A stretch of 64,000 nt of DNA from G963677485 sp942492855 (lineage in GTDB: Bacteria; Armatimonadota; HRBIN16): assembly GCA_942492855.1 (NCBI GenBank), contig OW818647.1:4092001-4156000 (forward strand), read 5' to 3'. Within the stretch, counting starts at the first letter, position 1, and each line of letters begins with the position of its first letter. The translations under genes and the position numbers were made by a program. The notes beneath the pieces are model-generated. The model made no database searches, had not been told where the DNA came from, and worked only from the letters and a program-made list of their open reading frames with translations. Positions 34,429 through 43,122 of the stretch are shown one piece after another.

Positions 34429-35277
34429 ATGGGTTCCAGCAACAGAGCGGATGGATTACTCCATGTCGTCTTCATAAACGTCAACAGTGCCACGATCGGC
34501 GACAGCACACTGGTCATTTACCCTGATGGCTACACCATGCTGGTGGATGCCGGCGTGCCGGGCGAAGGGTTGCGCACTGTATTACCGATGCTACAGAAGT
34601 ATGGTGTAAAGACCATCGATCGGTTTGTCATCAGCCATATGCATAATGACCACTTCGGCGGACTGATGGAGCTGTTGAAATCACCAGACATCAACTTCGG
34701 AGAAGTGTGGTGGTCGCCCATCCCGCTGGCGTTATACAAGAAGTACGAGAGCCAGTATGCCAAAGAGCTGGAGGCGTTTGAGCCGGAGTTCTCTGCGTAT
34801 ATGAAGACTTCGCCGATTAAACTCATTCGACCCACCGCTGGTCAGACCGAAGTGAGAGCCGATGTATTGATGCGGGTGCTGGATGTTGCTCAGCCCACGG
34901 TACCTCTGCCCAACTACATCAACAACAACAACATCGTGCTTCATTTTCAACACCGCAGCATCAGTGTCATGTTGACAGGTGACCTCGGATTCGAGGAAGA
35001 GACCCGCATACTGCGCCGATGGCCAAGCGTCAGATCGACTATTATGAAGCTTGCTCACCACGCCGGAGCTAACGCAAATGGCCCCAAATGGATGCGGCAG
35101 GTTACTCCGGAAGTCGCCGTGGCACCCATGCCTGCATGGCTCTCGCCGGACCCGCGCGGCGTGAGCTGCGCAGAGCGTATCAAGCCGTATATCGGCAGGT
35201 TCCTGCGAACCTGGGAGTCTGGGCACATCGAAGTGATCAGCGATGGCCGAACATATCGGGTTGTCACCGAGAAATAG
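34429..35277 (+). CDS. Metallo-beta-lactamase-fold hydrolase (ComEC C-terminal-like)
   Basis: A 282-residue MBL-fold protein. The metal-binding motif is SHMHNDHFGGL (H70-x-H72-x-D74-H75), preceded by VDAGVPG and followed by MLTGDLGFEEE and MKLAHHAGANAN, the later ligands. The layout and the opening HVVFINVNSATIGDSTLVIY resemble the stand-alone homologues of the ComEC/Rec2 C-terminal domain, which are often annotated as competence-like hydrolases; the ComEC channel is absent. No signal peptide is seen. It has its own promoter with a hairpin in the leader and is followed 170 nt later by a sugar transporter operon. The substrate is unknown. Confidence 0.85.
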   Translation: MGSSNRADGLLHVVFINVNSATIGDSTLVIYPDGYTMLVDAGVPGEGLRTVLPMLQKYGVKTIDRFVISHMHNDHFGGLMELLKSPDINFGEVWWSPIPLALYKKYESQYAKELEAFEPEFSAYMKTSPIKLIRPTAGQTEVRADVLMRVLDVAQPTVPLPNYINNNNIVLHFQHRSISVMLTGDLGFEEETRILRRWPSVRSTIMKLAHHAGANANGPKWMRQVTPEVAVAPMPAWLSPDPRGVSCAERIKPYIGRFLRTWESGHIEVISDGRTYRVVTEK

Positions 35278-35351
35278 CTACTGAGTTTCTTGGAATTTCT
35301 GCAGACTGGGACGACAACAGAAGGGTTTTGCATGGTATTCGCGAAATTGTG

Positions 35352-35361
35352 ATGTATACAT
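35352..35361. promoter_or_regulatory. Possible operator: perfect 10-bp palindrome upstream of the sugar ABC operon
   Basis: ATGTATACAT lies 88 nt before the substrate-binding protein gene. A LacI- or AraC-type regulator site would fit, but a 10-bp palindrome can occur by chance and no second copy was noticed. Confidence 0.25.
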
Positions 35362-35448
35362 GGTTCTGCGCGTTTATAGTGCTGTGTTGAATCCGTAGGA
35401 CCATCTCATCAATCTTGAAGAAATCTGTGACCCCTCAAGGAGGAATCT

Positions 35449-36453
35449 ATGCGACGCATTTCTGTAATACTTCTGCTAATCTGTCTTGCAGTGCTTTTCG
35501 TCGGTTGCACCAAGAAGGAGCCGGCCACCAACTCCGAAGGTAAATCGAAGCTGAAGATCGCCGTGATCCCCAAAGGCACCATCCATGAGTTCTGGAAGTC
35601 TGTTCATGCCGGAGCTGTAAAAGCCGGCGACGAACTAGGCGCCGAGATCATCTGGAAGGGCCCGCTGAAAGAGGACGATCGAGATGCACAGATTTCCACG
35701 GTGGAAGATTTTATCTCCAAGGGTGTGTCAGGTATCGTGCTGGCTCCACTTGATGACACCGCTTTACGAGGCCCTGTGACTAATGCACAGAACAGCGGTA
35801 TCCCAGTGGTGCTGTTTGACTCGGGCATGAAGGGCACCGCCGGCAAAGACTTTGTGAGCTTTGTCGCCACCGACAACTTCAAGGGCGGGCAGATCGGCGG
35901 AGAGTACCTAGCCAAAGAGCTTAACGGCAAGGGTACGGTCATTGTTCTGCGATACAACGAGGGGTCTGACAGCACCACCAAGCGTGAAGACGGCTTCCTT
36001 GACGCGGTGAAGAAGTCACCTGGTATCAAAGTGCTGAGTGCAGATCAGTATGCTGGTGTCACTACCGAGACCGCGTATAAGGCCGGCGAAAACCTGCTGG
36101 CTCGGTTCAAAGGTCAGAAGATTGACGGCATATTCACGCCTGCAGAGCCCGTCACGTTTGGTATGCTGCGAGCACTACAAGATGCCGGATTGGCTGGCAA
36201 GGTCAACTTGATTGGGTTTGACAGTTCGGAAACCATGATCAAAGCGATCAAAGACGGTCAGGTGAAAGCCATCGTGGTTCAGAACCCCATGCAGATTGGG
36301 TATATGGGTGTCAAGACGTTGGTGCAGCACCTGAACAAGGAGACCGTTCCTGACCGCATCGATACAGGTGCTACACTCATCACCAAAGAGAACGTCGAGA
36401 CCCCCGAGATCAATGCTCTGCTTCACCCAGACCTTGAGAAATATCTGAAGTGA
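35449..36453 (+). CDS. Sugar ABC transporter, substrate-binding lipoprotein (RbsB-like)
   Basis: A 334-residue periplasmic binding protein with a lipobox in LLICLAVLFVGCTKKE (Cys about residue 22). The two-lobed peripla_BP_4 fold is visible: LKIAVIPKGTIHEFWKSVHA, ISKGVSGIVLAPLDDTAL, NSGIPVVLFDSGM, VATDNFKGGQIGGEYLA, GIFTPAEPVTFGMLRAL and LIGFDSSETMIKAIKDG. These are typical of CUT2-type pentose or hexose binding proteins. A ribosome-binding site (AAGGAGG) precedes ATG 35449. The next gene, the ATPase, starts at GTG overlapping its stop by 4 nt. The bound sugar cannot be told; ribose-like is only the family name. Confidence 0.92.
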   Translation: MRRISVILLLICLAVLFVGCTKKEPATNSEGKSKLKIAVIPKGTIHEFWKSVHAGAVKAGDELGAEIIWKGPLKEDDRDAQISTVEDFISKGVSGIVLAPLDDTALRGPVTNAQNSGIPVVLFDSGMKGTAGKDFVSFVATDNFKGGQIGGEYLAKELNGKGTVIVLRYNEGSDSTTKREDGFLDAVKKSPGIKVLSADQYAGVTTETAYKAGENLLARFKGQKIDGIFTPAEPVTFGMLRALQDAGLAGKVNLIGFDSSETMIKAIKDGQVKAIVVQNPMQIGYMGVKTLVQHLNKETVPDRIDTGATLITKENVETPEINALLHPDLEKYLK

Positions 36454-37976
36454 GCGAATCACCCGCACCCAGACTGGAAATGCACGGGGTGTGCAAACAG
36501 TATGGGGCCACTATAGCACTTGATGATGTGAGTTTAAGCATCATGCCGGGCGTTGTTCATGCCCTCGTCGGAGAAAACGGCGCGGGCAAGAGCACGCTGA
36601 TGAAGGTGCTTTCGGGTGCGATATCAGCAGACAGCGGGGGGATGCGGCTCGATGGCGAGCTGTATCATCCTCGAAACCCAATGGATGCCCGTAAATCCGG
36701 GGTTGCCATGATCTACCAGGAGTTGTCCCTGGCTCACCACCTTTCGGTTGAGGACAACATTATTCTGGGCATGGAACCCAACCGGTTCGGGATACTCAAA
36801 CGCGGCGTAATCCGGCAGCAGGCGTTGGATGCCCTCAAACAATTGGGCCATCCTGAGATACGGCCCGAAACGCTGGTCGGGCAGCTCACCGTGGCGGCTC
36901 AGCAGCTTGTTGAGATCGGCAGGGCGATTGCGGTGGGCTGCCGGGTGTTGGTGCTCGACGAGCCGACCAGCAGCCTTTCGCGCGAGGATGTGGATCGGCT
37001 TTTCACGCTCATCGCCAAATTGAAGCAGCAGGGCAAGTCCATAGTCTACATCTCGCATTTTCTGGAAGAGGTCAAACAGGTTGCCGACCGGTTCAGCGTT
37101 CTGCGAGATGGCAAGTCGGTGTTCACAGGTGACATCGGATCGGCCAGCACCGAGCAGATAGTCAGCCTGATGGTTGGGCGTGACCTTAAGGAGCTCTACC
37201 CACGCTCGCCAAAACAACCAGGGGAGGCGGTGCTGGAGTTGAAGGAACTGGCTGGTATTACCAAGCCAAGCTCCGCCAGCTTGACGTTGCATCGCGGCGA
37301 GGTGCTGGGCATCGCAGGTCTGGTGGGAGCGGGGCGGACGGAGCTGTTGCGTGCGCTGTTTGGTCTTGACCCTGTGAAGAGCGGCCATATCCGCCTGGGA
37401 GCCTATACGGGTGTAGCCTCACCCGCCAGAAGGTGGCAGCAGGGAGCGGGGCTGTTGAGCGAAGACCGCAAGAACGAAGGGTTAGCTCTCAATCTGAGCA
37501 TCGCAGACAACCTTACCCTTTCCAAGCTGGAGGGTCTAGGGCCAGGACTGATCATCAAGCCGAAACAACAATCGGCAGTAGCGATAGGCTTGATTGAGAA
37601 GCTGGCGATCAAGTGTAAAAATCCCGGACAACCGGTGTCCGACCTGTCGGGCGGTAACCAGCAGAAAGTGGCCATCGGCCGTCTGCTGCATCACAATGTC
37701 GATGTGCTGCTGCTGGACGAGCCCACGCGGGGGATTGATGTGGCCAGTAAGGCATTGATTTACAAACTGATCGATGAGCTGGCGATGGGTGATGCGTCAA
37801 AGGGAATCGCCCCCAAGGCGGTGTTGATCGTGAGCAGCTACCTTCCAGAGCTGATGGGGATATGTGACCGCATCGCGGTGATGCACCGCGGACGGCTTGG
37901 TGCCGCCAGACCGATATCGGAACTGCGAGAACAGCAGATTATGTTAGAGGCAACAGGAGCTGAGGGAGCTGTATGA
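36450..37976 (+). CDS. Sugar ABC transporter ATP-binding protein, two NBDs (RbsA/XylG-like)
   Basis: A 508-residue CUT2 ATPase with two fused nucleotide-binding domains. Domain 1 has Walker A GENGAGKSTLMKVLSG (near residue 38), a degenerate signature (LTVAAQQLVEIGRA) and Walker B VLVLDEPTSSLS. Domain 2 has the characteristic modified Walker A GLVGAGRTELLRALFG, the signature LSGGNQQKVAIGR and Walker B VLLLDEPTRGID. That asymmetric pattern is normal for RbsA-type proteins. It energises uptake through the permease encoded next, which overlaps its stop by 4 nt (ATGA). Confidence 0.94.
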   Translation: MSESPAPRLEMHGVCKQYGATIALDDVSLSIMPGVVHALVGENGAGKSTLMKVLSGAISADSGGMRLDGELYHPRNPMDARKSGVAMIYQELSLAHHLSVEDNIILGMEPNRFGILKRGVIRQQALDALKQLGHPEIRPETLVGQLTVAAQQLVEIGRAIAVGCRVLVLDEPTSSLSREDVDRLFTLIAKLKQQGKSIVYISHFLEEVKQVADRFSVLRDGKSVFTGDIGSASTEQIVSLMVGRDLKELYPRSPKQPGEAVLELKELAGITKPSSASLTLHRGEVLGIAGLVGAGRTELLRALFGLDPVKSGHIRLGAYTGVASPARRWQQGAGLLSEDRKNEGLALNLSIADNLTLSKLEGLGPGLIIKPKQQSAVAIGLIEKLAIKCKNPGQPVSDLSGGNQQKVAIGRLLHHNVDVLLLDEPTRGIDVASKALIYKLIDELAMGDASKGIAPKAVLIVSSYLPELMGICDRIAVMHRGRLGAARPISELREQQIMLEATGAEGAV

Positions 37977-38995
37977 TTTCGCCAGATAAGGGTAGTGGAG
38001 CCAAGCGATCATTAGGAAGCCGTCTCGGCTTTCTGAATAAGTTTGGTGCGTTATTGGGCTTGTTTATTATCTTTGGGTTGTTCACCGCCATCACATCAAG
38101 CGACTTTGCCTCTATTCGGAATATTGAGACGATCGCACGGCAGACCACGGTCGTCGGCACCGCAGCCCTCGGCATGACGATGGTGATCATCCTTGGGGGT
38201 ATCGATCTGTCCGTTGGATCTGTGGTGGCCCTTAGCTCCGTCGTGATCGCTCTCGTGCTGGGATACCATTCGGATTCAATGGTCACCGTGACGCCCTTGA
38301 AGGGGTTGTTGGCAGGCGTGGCAGGGATTGGCGCAGGGGCATTGTGCGGATTAGTGAACGGGCTGTTGATCACCCGTTTGAAGGTTGTCCCGTTTATAGT
38401 CACTCTTGGCACCATGCTGGCGGTTACCGGTGTGGCCAAAGGGCTTGCCAATGACATGAAGGTCAACTGCGATGATTCCTGGCTAAACAGCGTGCTGGCC
38501 GCATTGGGGCCTGATAATCGGTGGCTTCTGCTGCCGGTTGGTGTATGGATCATGCTGATCCTGGCGGTGGTGGTGGCGTTCATCCTGAAGTATACTCGGT
38601 TTGGACGGCATGTTTTCGCCGTGGGATCGAATGAGCAGACCGCCCGGCTTTGCGGAATCTCTGTGGAGCGGACCAAGCTGCTGGTCTATACCAGCAGTGC
38701 GGCATTAGTCGGCTTGGCCGGCTTGATGCAGTTTTCTAGGCTCACCATCGGTGACCCGACGGTGGCGAAAGGGCTGGAGCTGCAGGTGATCGCGGCGGTG
38801 GTGATTGGCGGGGGCAGCCTTTCCGGCGGTGAGGGCTCGATATTCGGCACGCTGGTGGGGGCGCTCATCGTGGGTGTGATCGGCTCAGGCTGTTCACAAA
38901 TGGGGTTACCGAACTGGGTTCAAGAGATAGCGACCGGCTGTATCATCGTAGTGGCGGTAGCCCTTGACAGGCTTCGTCACAGGCGTGCAGCCTGA
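37973..38995 (+). CDS. Sugar ABC transporter permease (RbsC-like)
   Basis: A 340-residue inner-membrane protein with about nine hydrophobic helices. CUT2 permease marks include GTAALGMTMVIILGGIDLSV followed by GSVVAL, LVNGLLITRLKVVPFIVTLG, TRFGRHVFAVGSNEQTARL and the C-terminal GGGSLSGGEGSIFGTLVGAL. The third gene of a binding-protein, ATPase, permease operon; only one permease is encoded, so it probably forms a homodimer, as RbsC does. A ManA-like cupin gene follows 36 nt later, and may be part of the operon. Confidence 0.93.
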   Translation: MISPDKGSGAKRSLGSRLGFLNKFGALLGLFIIFGLFTAITSSDFASIRNIETIARQTTVVGTAALGMTMVIILGGIDLSVGSVVALSSVVIALVLGYHSDSMVTVTPLKGLLAGVAGIGAGALCGLVNGLLITRLKVVPFIVTLGTMLAVTGVAKGLANDMKVNCDDSWLNSVLAALGPDNRWLLLPVGVWIMLILAVVVAFILKYTRFGRHVFAVGSNEQTARLCGISVERTKLLVYTSSAALVGLAGLMQFSRLTIGDPTVAKGLELQVIAAVVIGGGSLSGGEGSIFGTLVGALIVGVIGSGCSQMGLPNWVQEIATGCIIVVAVALDRLRHRRAA

Positions 38996-39031
38996 CCATA
39001 TTCGAATCATTTCTTCATATGGAGGAGATCA

Positions 39032-40237
39032 ATGGCAACTAAGAGTTTCATAGAACAGAGTTTTGAACAGGGGAAAGGCGTGCTGCGTCTGTCACCTGTG
39101 TTCGTGCCTCGACGTTTCGGTGCGCCGGGATACCGTCTGCGTCTGCACCCAGACGACTATTTTGCACTCGGCACAGAGCGGGGTGCCATGAAAGAGCGTT
39201 GGCTTGCAGCCGTCATCCCCGCCATGAACGGCCCTTTGGCTCCGCCGGACGAAGGCATGAGCTATGTGGCACCTACCGATAACCCGAAAGACAAGTTCAC
39301 TCTGAAAGATGCCGTTGACGCTCTTGGCAAGGACATCATTGGCGAGGAGTTGATGCGGGATTACGGCGGGTGGCCGATGTATTCCAAGTTTTTTGATTAT
39401 GGCACCCCGCTGTTTCATCACCTTCACCTAGGGTTTGATGAGGCTGGTCGGGTAGGGCGGCTTGGCAAACCGGAGGCCTACTACTTCCCGGCTCAGCTCA
39501 ATAACCACATGGGCACCTTCCCGCACACCTACTTTGGGTTCGACCCCGATGTCACCATCGAAGAAGTGCGTGAAAGACTACTCGACTACGAGAAGCGTGA
39601 TACGCGCATCACCGAGCTCTCGCGTGCATACCGGATCGCTCGCGGCACAGGCTGGTATGTACCGCCGGGTGTGCTGCACTCGCCAGGATCGGTTCTGACC
39701 TACGAGCCTCAGTGGGGAAGTGATGTGAACTCGGTCTACGAGAACATCACCGCAGGTGAGGTCTACCCATACGAATTCTTGGTGGAAAACTGCCCTGAAG
39801 AGAAGAAGCGCGACGTTGACTACGTGCTCTCCCTGATGGACTGGGAGAAGAACATCGACCCGCACTTCAAGAAGACCTATTACCGCCCACCGGTGGTCTG
39901 TCACAGCGATGCTGGGTTTGAAGAGAAGTGGATAGCCTACGCCAATCCATATATCGCCGCCAAGGAGCTGACCGTGCACCCTGGCCAGACGGTCACCGTG
40001 AAAGACGGAGCCGCTTACGGATGCATTCTACTGCAAGGGCATGGCAAGGTCGGTGTGCATGACGCAGAGGCTGCCATCATGTTGCGATACGGCCAGCTTT
40101 CGGATGATGAGTTCTTTGTGGGCGAACCGGCCGCCAAAGAGGGCGTGGTGATCACCAACCGCTCGAAATCGGAGCCACTGGTGATGTTGAAGCACTTCGG
40201 ACCCAACCATCCCGATATGCCCCGCCAGAAGAAGTAG
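39032..40237 (+). CDS. Cupin protein related to class I mannose-6-phosphate isomerase
   Basis: A 401-residue protein. The central part resembles the metal site of class I phosphomannose isomerases: LFHHLHLGFDEA (His130, His132), GKPEAYYFP (Glu149) and GTGWYVPPGVLHSPGS (His216), which fit the Gln/His, His, Glu, His ligand pattern. A second beta-rich cupin-like domain follows (ELTVHPGQTVTVKDGAAYG, then NRSKSEPLVMLKHFG). It has GGAGG upstream of ATG 39032, and a terminator-like hairpin 28 nt after the stop. Placed right after a sugar ABC operon, it may isomerise the imported sugar, but the family is divergent and the substrate could be a non-phosphorylated sugar. Alternative: a sugar-binding cupin without enzyme activity. 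Confidence 0.72.
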   Translation: MATKSFIEQSFEQGKGVLRLSPVFVPRRFGAPGYRLRLHPDDYFALGTERGAMKERWLAAVIPAMNGPLAPPDEGMSYVAPTDNPKDKFTLKDAVDALGKDIIGEELMRDYGGWPMYSKFFDYGTPLFHHLHLGFDEAGRVGRLGKPEAYYFPAQLNNHMGTFPHTYFGFDPDVTIEEVRERLLDYEKRDTRITELSRAYRIARGTGWYVPPGVLHSPGSVLTYEPQWGSDVNSVYENITAGEVYPYEFLVENCPEEKKRDVDYVLSLMDWEKNIDPHFKKTYYRPPVVCHSDAGFEEKWIAYANPYIAAKELTVHPGQTVTVKDGAAYGCILLQGHGKVGVHDAEAAIMLRYGQLSDDEFFVGEPAAKEGVVITNRSKSEPLVMLKHFGPNHPDMPRQKK

Positions 40238-40264
40238 CGGAGCTGACGGGTATCGTAAAATTCC

Positions 40265-40299
40265 ATGTGTCGGGGTGGCCATTTTGAACCCCGGCACAT
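40265..40299 (+). terminator. Terminator-like hairpin after the cupin gene
   Basis: ATGTGTCGGGG (40265-40275) pairs with CCCCGGCACAT (40289-40299) with one wobble around a 13-nt loop; the following TTCCGTT is a weak U-tract. Confidence 0.55.
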
Positions 40300-40403
40300 T
40301 TCCGTTACACTGAATCTTTGGGAAACATCTACGGATGCCTGCCTCTCTACCGCCTCCCCTTGGTCACCAAGGATATCACCTAATAATAGGAGCCAGTGAC
40401 ATA

Positions 40404-41531
40404 GTGAGTGCCGTCCATACAACCAAACGTGAGAAGTTTATAGACTATGTGCGCAGTGGTGGTGCCCCTATCTGTTCTCCTCAGATCGGTGCTGGAGCCG
40501 GCTTTGACACAAAACTCGCCGGCAAACGGTGGATCAGCGAAACTACCCTGGACGACACGATCAGTGCGTGCGAGCGGTTTGATATGGTACCGTTGCTGAA
40601 CGCTGGTGTGCCCGATGCGGGCTATGTGCAGCCGAAATTGGCTTGGCAATCTGTTGGGCGTGAACAATCAACCGACAAAATTACCTCCCGTTACGAGCTC
40701 AGTCTGCCTGGTGGAGTGCTGCAGCAGGAAGTGGTTGAAGAACCAATCCGTGGGGGAGTGCGAGTAAAGAGCCCCATCACTCAGATAGAGGAGCTTCACT
40801 TACTTGATGAGTTCCTTGACCTGTCGTTGAAAGAGGACTTGAGTCCCATCGTGGACGTGGTTCGTAACACAGTGAAGCAGATCGATGGCAGGGGAGCCAG
40901 CTCATTTCAATGGGCCGTTCAGCCTTACGAGCTGCTTTGCTTCCCGGACACGGTTAACACGGCGATCTTTGCCATGGAAGAGCCTGATACGCACTATCGG
41001 TTGATGGACAAGATATTGCTTCTAAACGAAAAGTTATTCGAGGTAGTGGCCGCCGGTGGTGGCGACTTCATCTTCCTGGGCGGCCCTGGTTCTGAGATGA
41101 TCTCCCCTCGCTTCTACAAAGAGTTTTTAATTCCGTACAGCCAGAAGGCTACAAAGATGGCGCACGATCGTGGGCTGCTGGTCTATTCGCATATCTGCTC
41201 GCCGATTGAGCCGTTCCTGGGTATGGGGTTCTACAACCAGATGGGGATTGATCTGTTCGAAACGCTCAGCCCGCCGCCTGTTGGGAATGTGCAGAGCCTG
41301 TCGGATGCATTTCAGAAACTTGACCCGACCATATGCACCAGGGGCAATGTGGGTCTTGATTTGCTTCTCAACGGCACCGAAGCTGAGGTGTATGAGCGCA
41401 CGGAACAGATTCTGCGCGAATGTGTCAGCCGGAAGCATATGGTGGCCGCCAGCGACTATTTGTTCTATGACGTTCCTGAGCAGAATGTTCACGCGATGTG
41501 TTCTGCTGTCACAAAACACAGAAATTCATGA
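40404..41531 (+). CDS. Uroporphyrinogen decarboxylase / MtaA-like family protein
   Basis: About 375 residues from GTG 40404 (AGGAG 11 nt upstream); an ATG at 40335 would add 23 residues that look foreign to the family, so the start is uncertain. It has a TIM-barrel URO-D fold: TTKREKFIDYVRSGGAP at the N-terminus, QWAVQPYELLCFPDTVNTAI, FIFLGGPGSEMISPRFYKEF, LVYSHICSPIEPFLGMGF and ICTRGNVGLDLLLNGTEAE. The HxC in SHICS, plus a later Cys in TICTRG, fits the zinc site of corrinoid-dependent methyltransferases of the MtaA/CmuA branch rather than true HemE. No heme genes or corrinoid protein lie nearby. Sugar loci of several environmental phyla carry such proteins; their role is unclear. Confidence 0.78.
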   Translation: MSAVHTTKREKFIDYVRSGGAPICSPQIGAGAGFDTKLAGKRWISETTLDDTISACERFDMVPLLNAGVPDAGYVQPKLAWQSVGREQSTDKITSRYELSLPGGVLQQEVVEEPIRGGVRVKSPITQIEELHLLDEFLDLSLKEDLSPIVDVVRNTVKQIDGRGASSFQWAVQPYELLCFPDTVNTAIFAMEEPDTHYRLMDKILLLNEKLFEVVAAGGGDFIFLGGPGSEMISPRFYKEFLIPYSQKATKMAHDRGLLVYSHICSPIEPFLGMGFYNQMGIDLFETLSPPPVGNVQSLSDAFQKLDPTICTRGNVGLDLLLNGTEAEVYERTEQILRECVSRKHMVAASDYLFYDVPEQNVHAMCSAVTKHRNS

Positions 41532-41598
41532 TATAGAAGGAAACAGTAGCTTACATAGCTAATCTAACAATAAAATCAGTAAGCAGGGAGAATGATAT

Positions 41599-43122
41599 AT
41601 GGGCTCCTCTCGCCCGTTTATAGAGATCGACCACATAAGCAAATCATTCGGCGGAGTGCATGCTCTGCGGGATGTCAGCTTTGATATACGCCCCGGGGAA
41701 CTCCACGCACTGGTGGGGGAGAACGGCGCCGGCAAATCTACGCTCATCAAAGTGCTTGGCGGGAACTACCTGCCTGAGCATGGAACGGTGAAGGTTGAGG
41801 GACACGAGCTGAAGCTAGGCGACGTTAAAGCTAGTGAGGCTGTGGGCATCAGCGTGATCCACCAGGAACCGACCGCTTTCCCGCATCTCTCCTCCGAAGA
41901 CAGCATCTTTATCGGTGCCGAGCCCACGATGTTCGGCGGGCTGCTGCTAAACCGGCCTGTGATGCGCGCACGCACTAAGGAACTGCTGGCGAGGGTAGGG
42001 GCCACGTTCGATCCCAGTCTGCCATTGGAGAAACTCTCCGTGGCTCAGCGCCAGTTGGCAGCTGTCGCGCGGGCGTTGGCCCACAAAAGCCGTCTGCTGA
42101 TCATGGATGAGCCCACCGCCTCTTTAAGCCAGCGCGAAACAGACTCCCTCTTCCTGATCGTCAAGCAGTTGCTAGATGAAGGGGTGAGCATTCTTTATGT
42201 CAGCCACCGCATGGAAGAGATTCTAGCACTGGCCGACCGGGCCACGGTGTTCCGAGACGGTACCTATGTAGGAACTCTTGAGCGTGAGCAGATCAACCGT
42301 GCTGAGCTGATCAAAATGATGGTCGGGCGCGAGATCACGGAATACGAACGCTACGAAGCCTCCGAAAAGGTGGGCGACCCAATCCTTCAGGTCCGCGGTC
42401 TGACTCAGGCTGGCACCTTCCGCGATGTCAACTTCGATGTCCATTCCGGTGAGGTGATGGGCCTGGGCGGTCTGGTTGGTGCAGGACGAACTGAGGTAGC
42501 TCGTGTGCTGTTTGGCCTGGAAGAAGCCGATTCCGGCACCGTGACCATGAGCGGCAAGCCGCTGGAACTGGGTGATATCCAAAAGTCGATGGAAGCGGGC
42601 ATCGCCATGGTTCCTGAGGACCGGCAGACGCAGGGTGCGGTGCTTCAGATGTCAATCGCTGACAACATGGTGATGGCGGTGATGCGGGGCTGGAGCAAGT
42701 CCAGTTTACGGGACTTCAACCGCGAGAAGAAGCTGATAGCCGAAATGATGCAACGAATGTCTGTGAAGGCCAAAAGCTCACGCGATGCCGTTGAGAGCCT
42801 GTCTGGCGGTAATCAGCAAAAAATTGTGCTTGGCAAGTGGCTGGGAACGACTCCCAAGCTGCTGATCCTGGACGAGCCAACGCGTGGCGTGGATGTGGGT
42901 GCCAAAGCGGAAATCCATCGGTTGATTCGTGAACTGGCCAACGACGGCGTGGCGGTGCTGCTCATCAGCAGCGATCTACCGGAGTTGCTGGCGATCAGCG
43001 ACCGCATCGTCGTGATGCGGCACGGAAGCATCGCTGGCGAGTTAACGCAGAAGCAAGCCACTCAGGAGGCGGTTATCGATCTTGCCCTGCAAGACGAGTC
43101 TGTGGAGGGCAAGAAGCAATAA
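41599..43122 (+). CDS. Sugar ABC transporter ATP-binding protein, two NBDs (RhaT/LsrA-like)
   Basis: A 507-residue CUT2 ATPase. Domain 1: Walker A GENGAGKSTLIKVLGG near residue 42, weak signature LSVAQRQLAAVARA and Walker B LLIMDEPTASLS. Domain 2: GLVGAGRTEVARVLFG, signature LSGGNQQKIVLGKWL and Walker B LLILDEPTRGVD. It is the first gene of a second, four-gene importer (ATPase, permease, permease, binding protein), the gene content of rhamnose (RhaTPQS) and autoinducer-2 (Lsr) systems. The stop overlaps the first permease start (TAATG). It is clearly distinct from the ATPase of the upstream importer, so the cell has two separate systems rather than a recent duplication. Confidence 0.93.
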   Translation: MGSSRPFIEIDHISKSFGGVHALRDVSFDIRPGELHALVGENGAGKSTLIKVLGGNYLPEHGTVKVEGHELKLGDVKASEAVGISVIHQEPTAFPHLSSEDSIFIGAEPTMFGGLLLNRPVMRARTKELLARVGATFDPSLPLEKLSVAQRQLAAVARALAHKSRLLIMDEPTASLSQRETDSLFLIVKQLLDEGVSILYVSHRMEEILALADRATVFRDGTYVGTLEREQINRAELIKMMVGREITEYERYEASEKVGDPILQVRGLTQAGTFRDVNFDVHSGEVMGLGGLVGAGRTEVARVLFGLEEADSGTVTMSGKPLELGDIQKSMEAGIAMVPEDRQTQGAVLQMSIADNMVMAVMRGWSKSSLRDFNREKKLIAEMMQRMSVKAKSSRDAVESLSGGNQQKIVLGKWLGTTPKLLILDEPTRGVDVGAKAEIHRLIRELANDGVAVLLISSDLPELLAISDRIVVMRHGSIAGELTQKQATQEAVIDLALQDESVEGKKQ

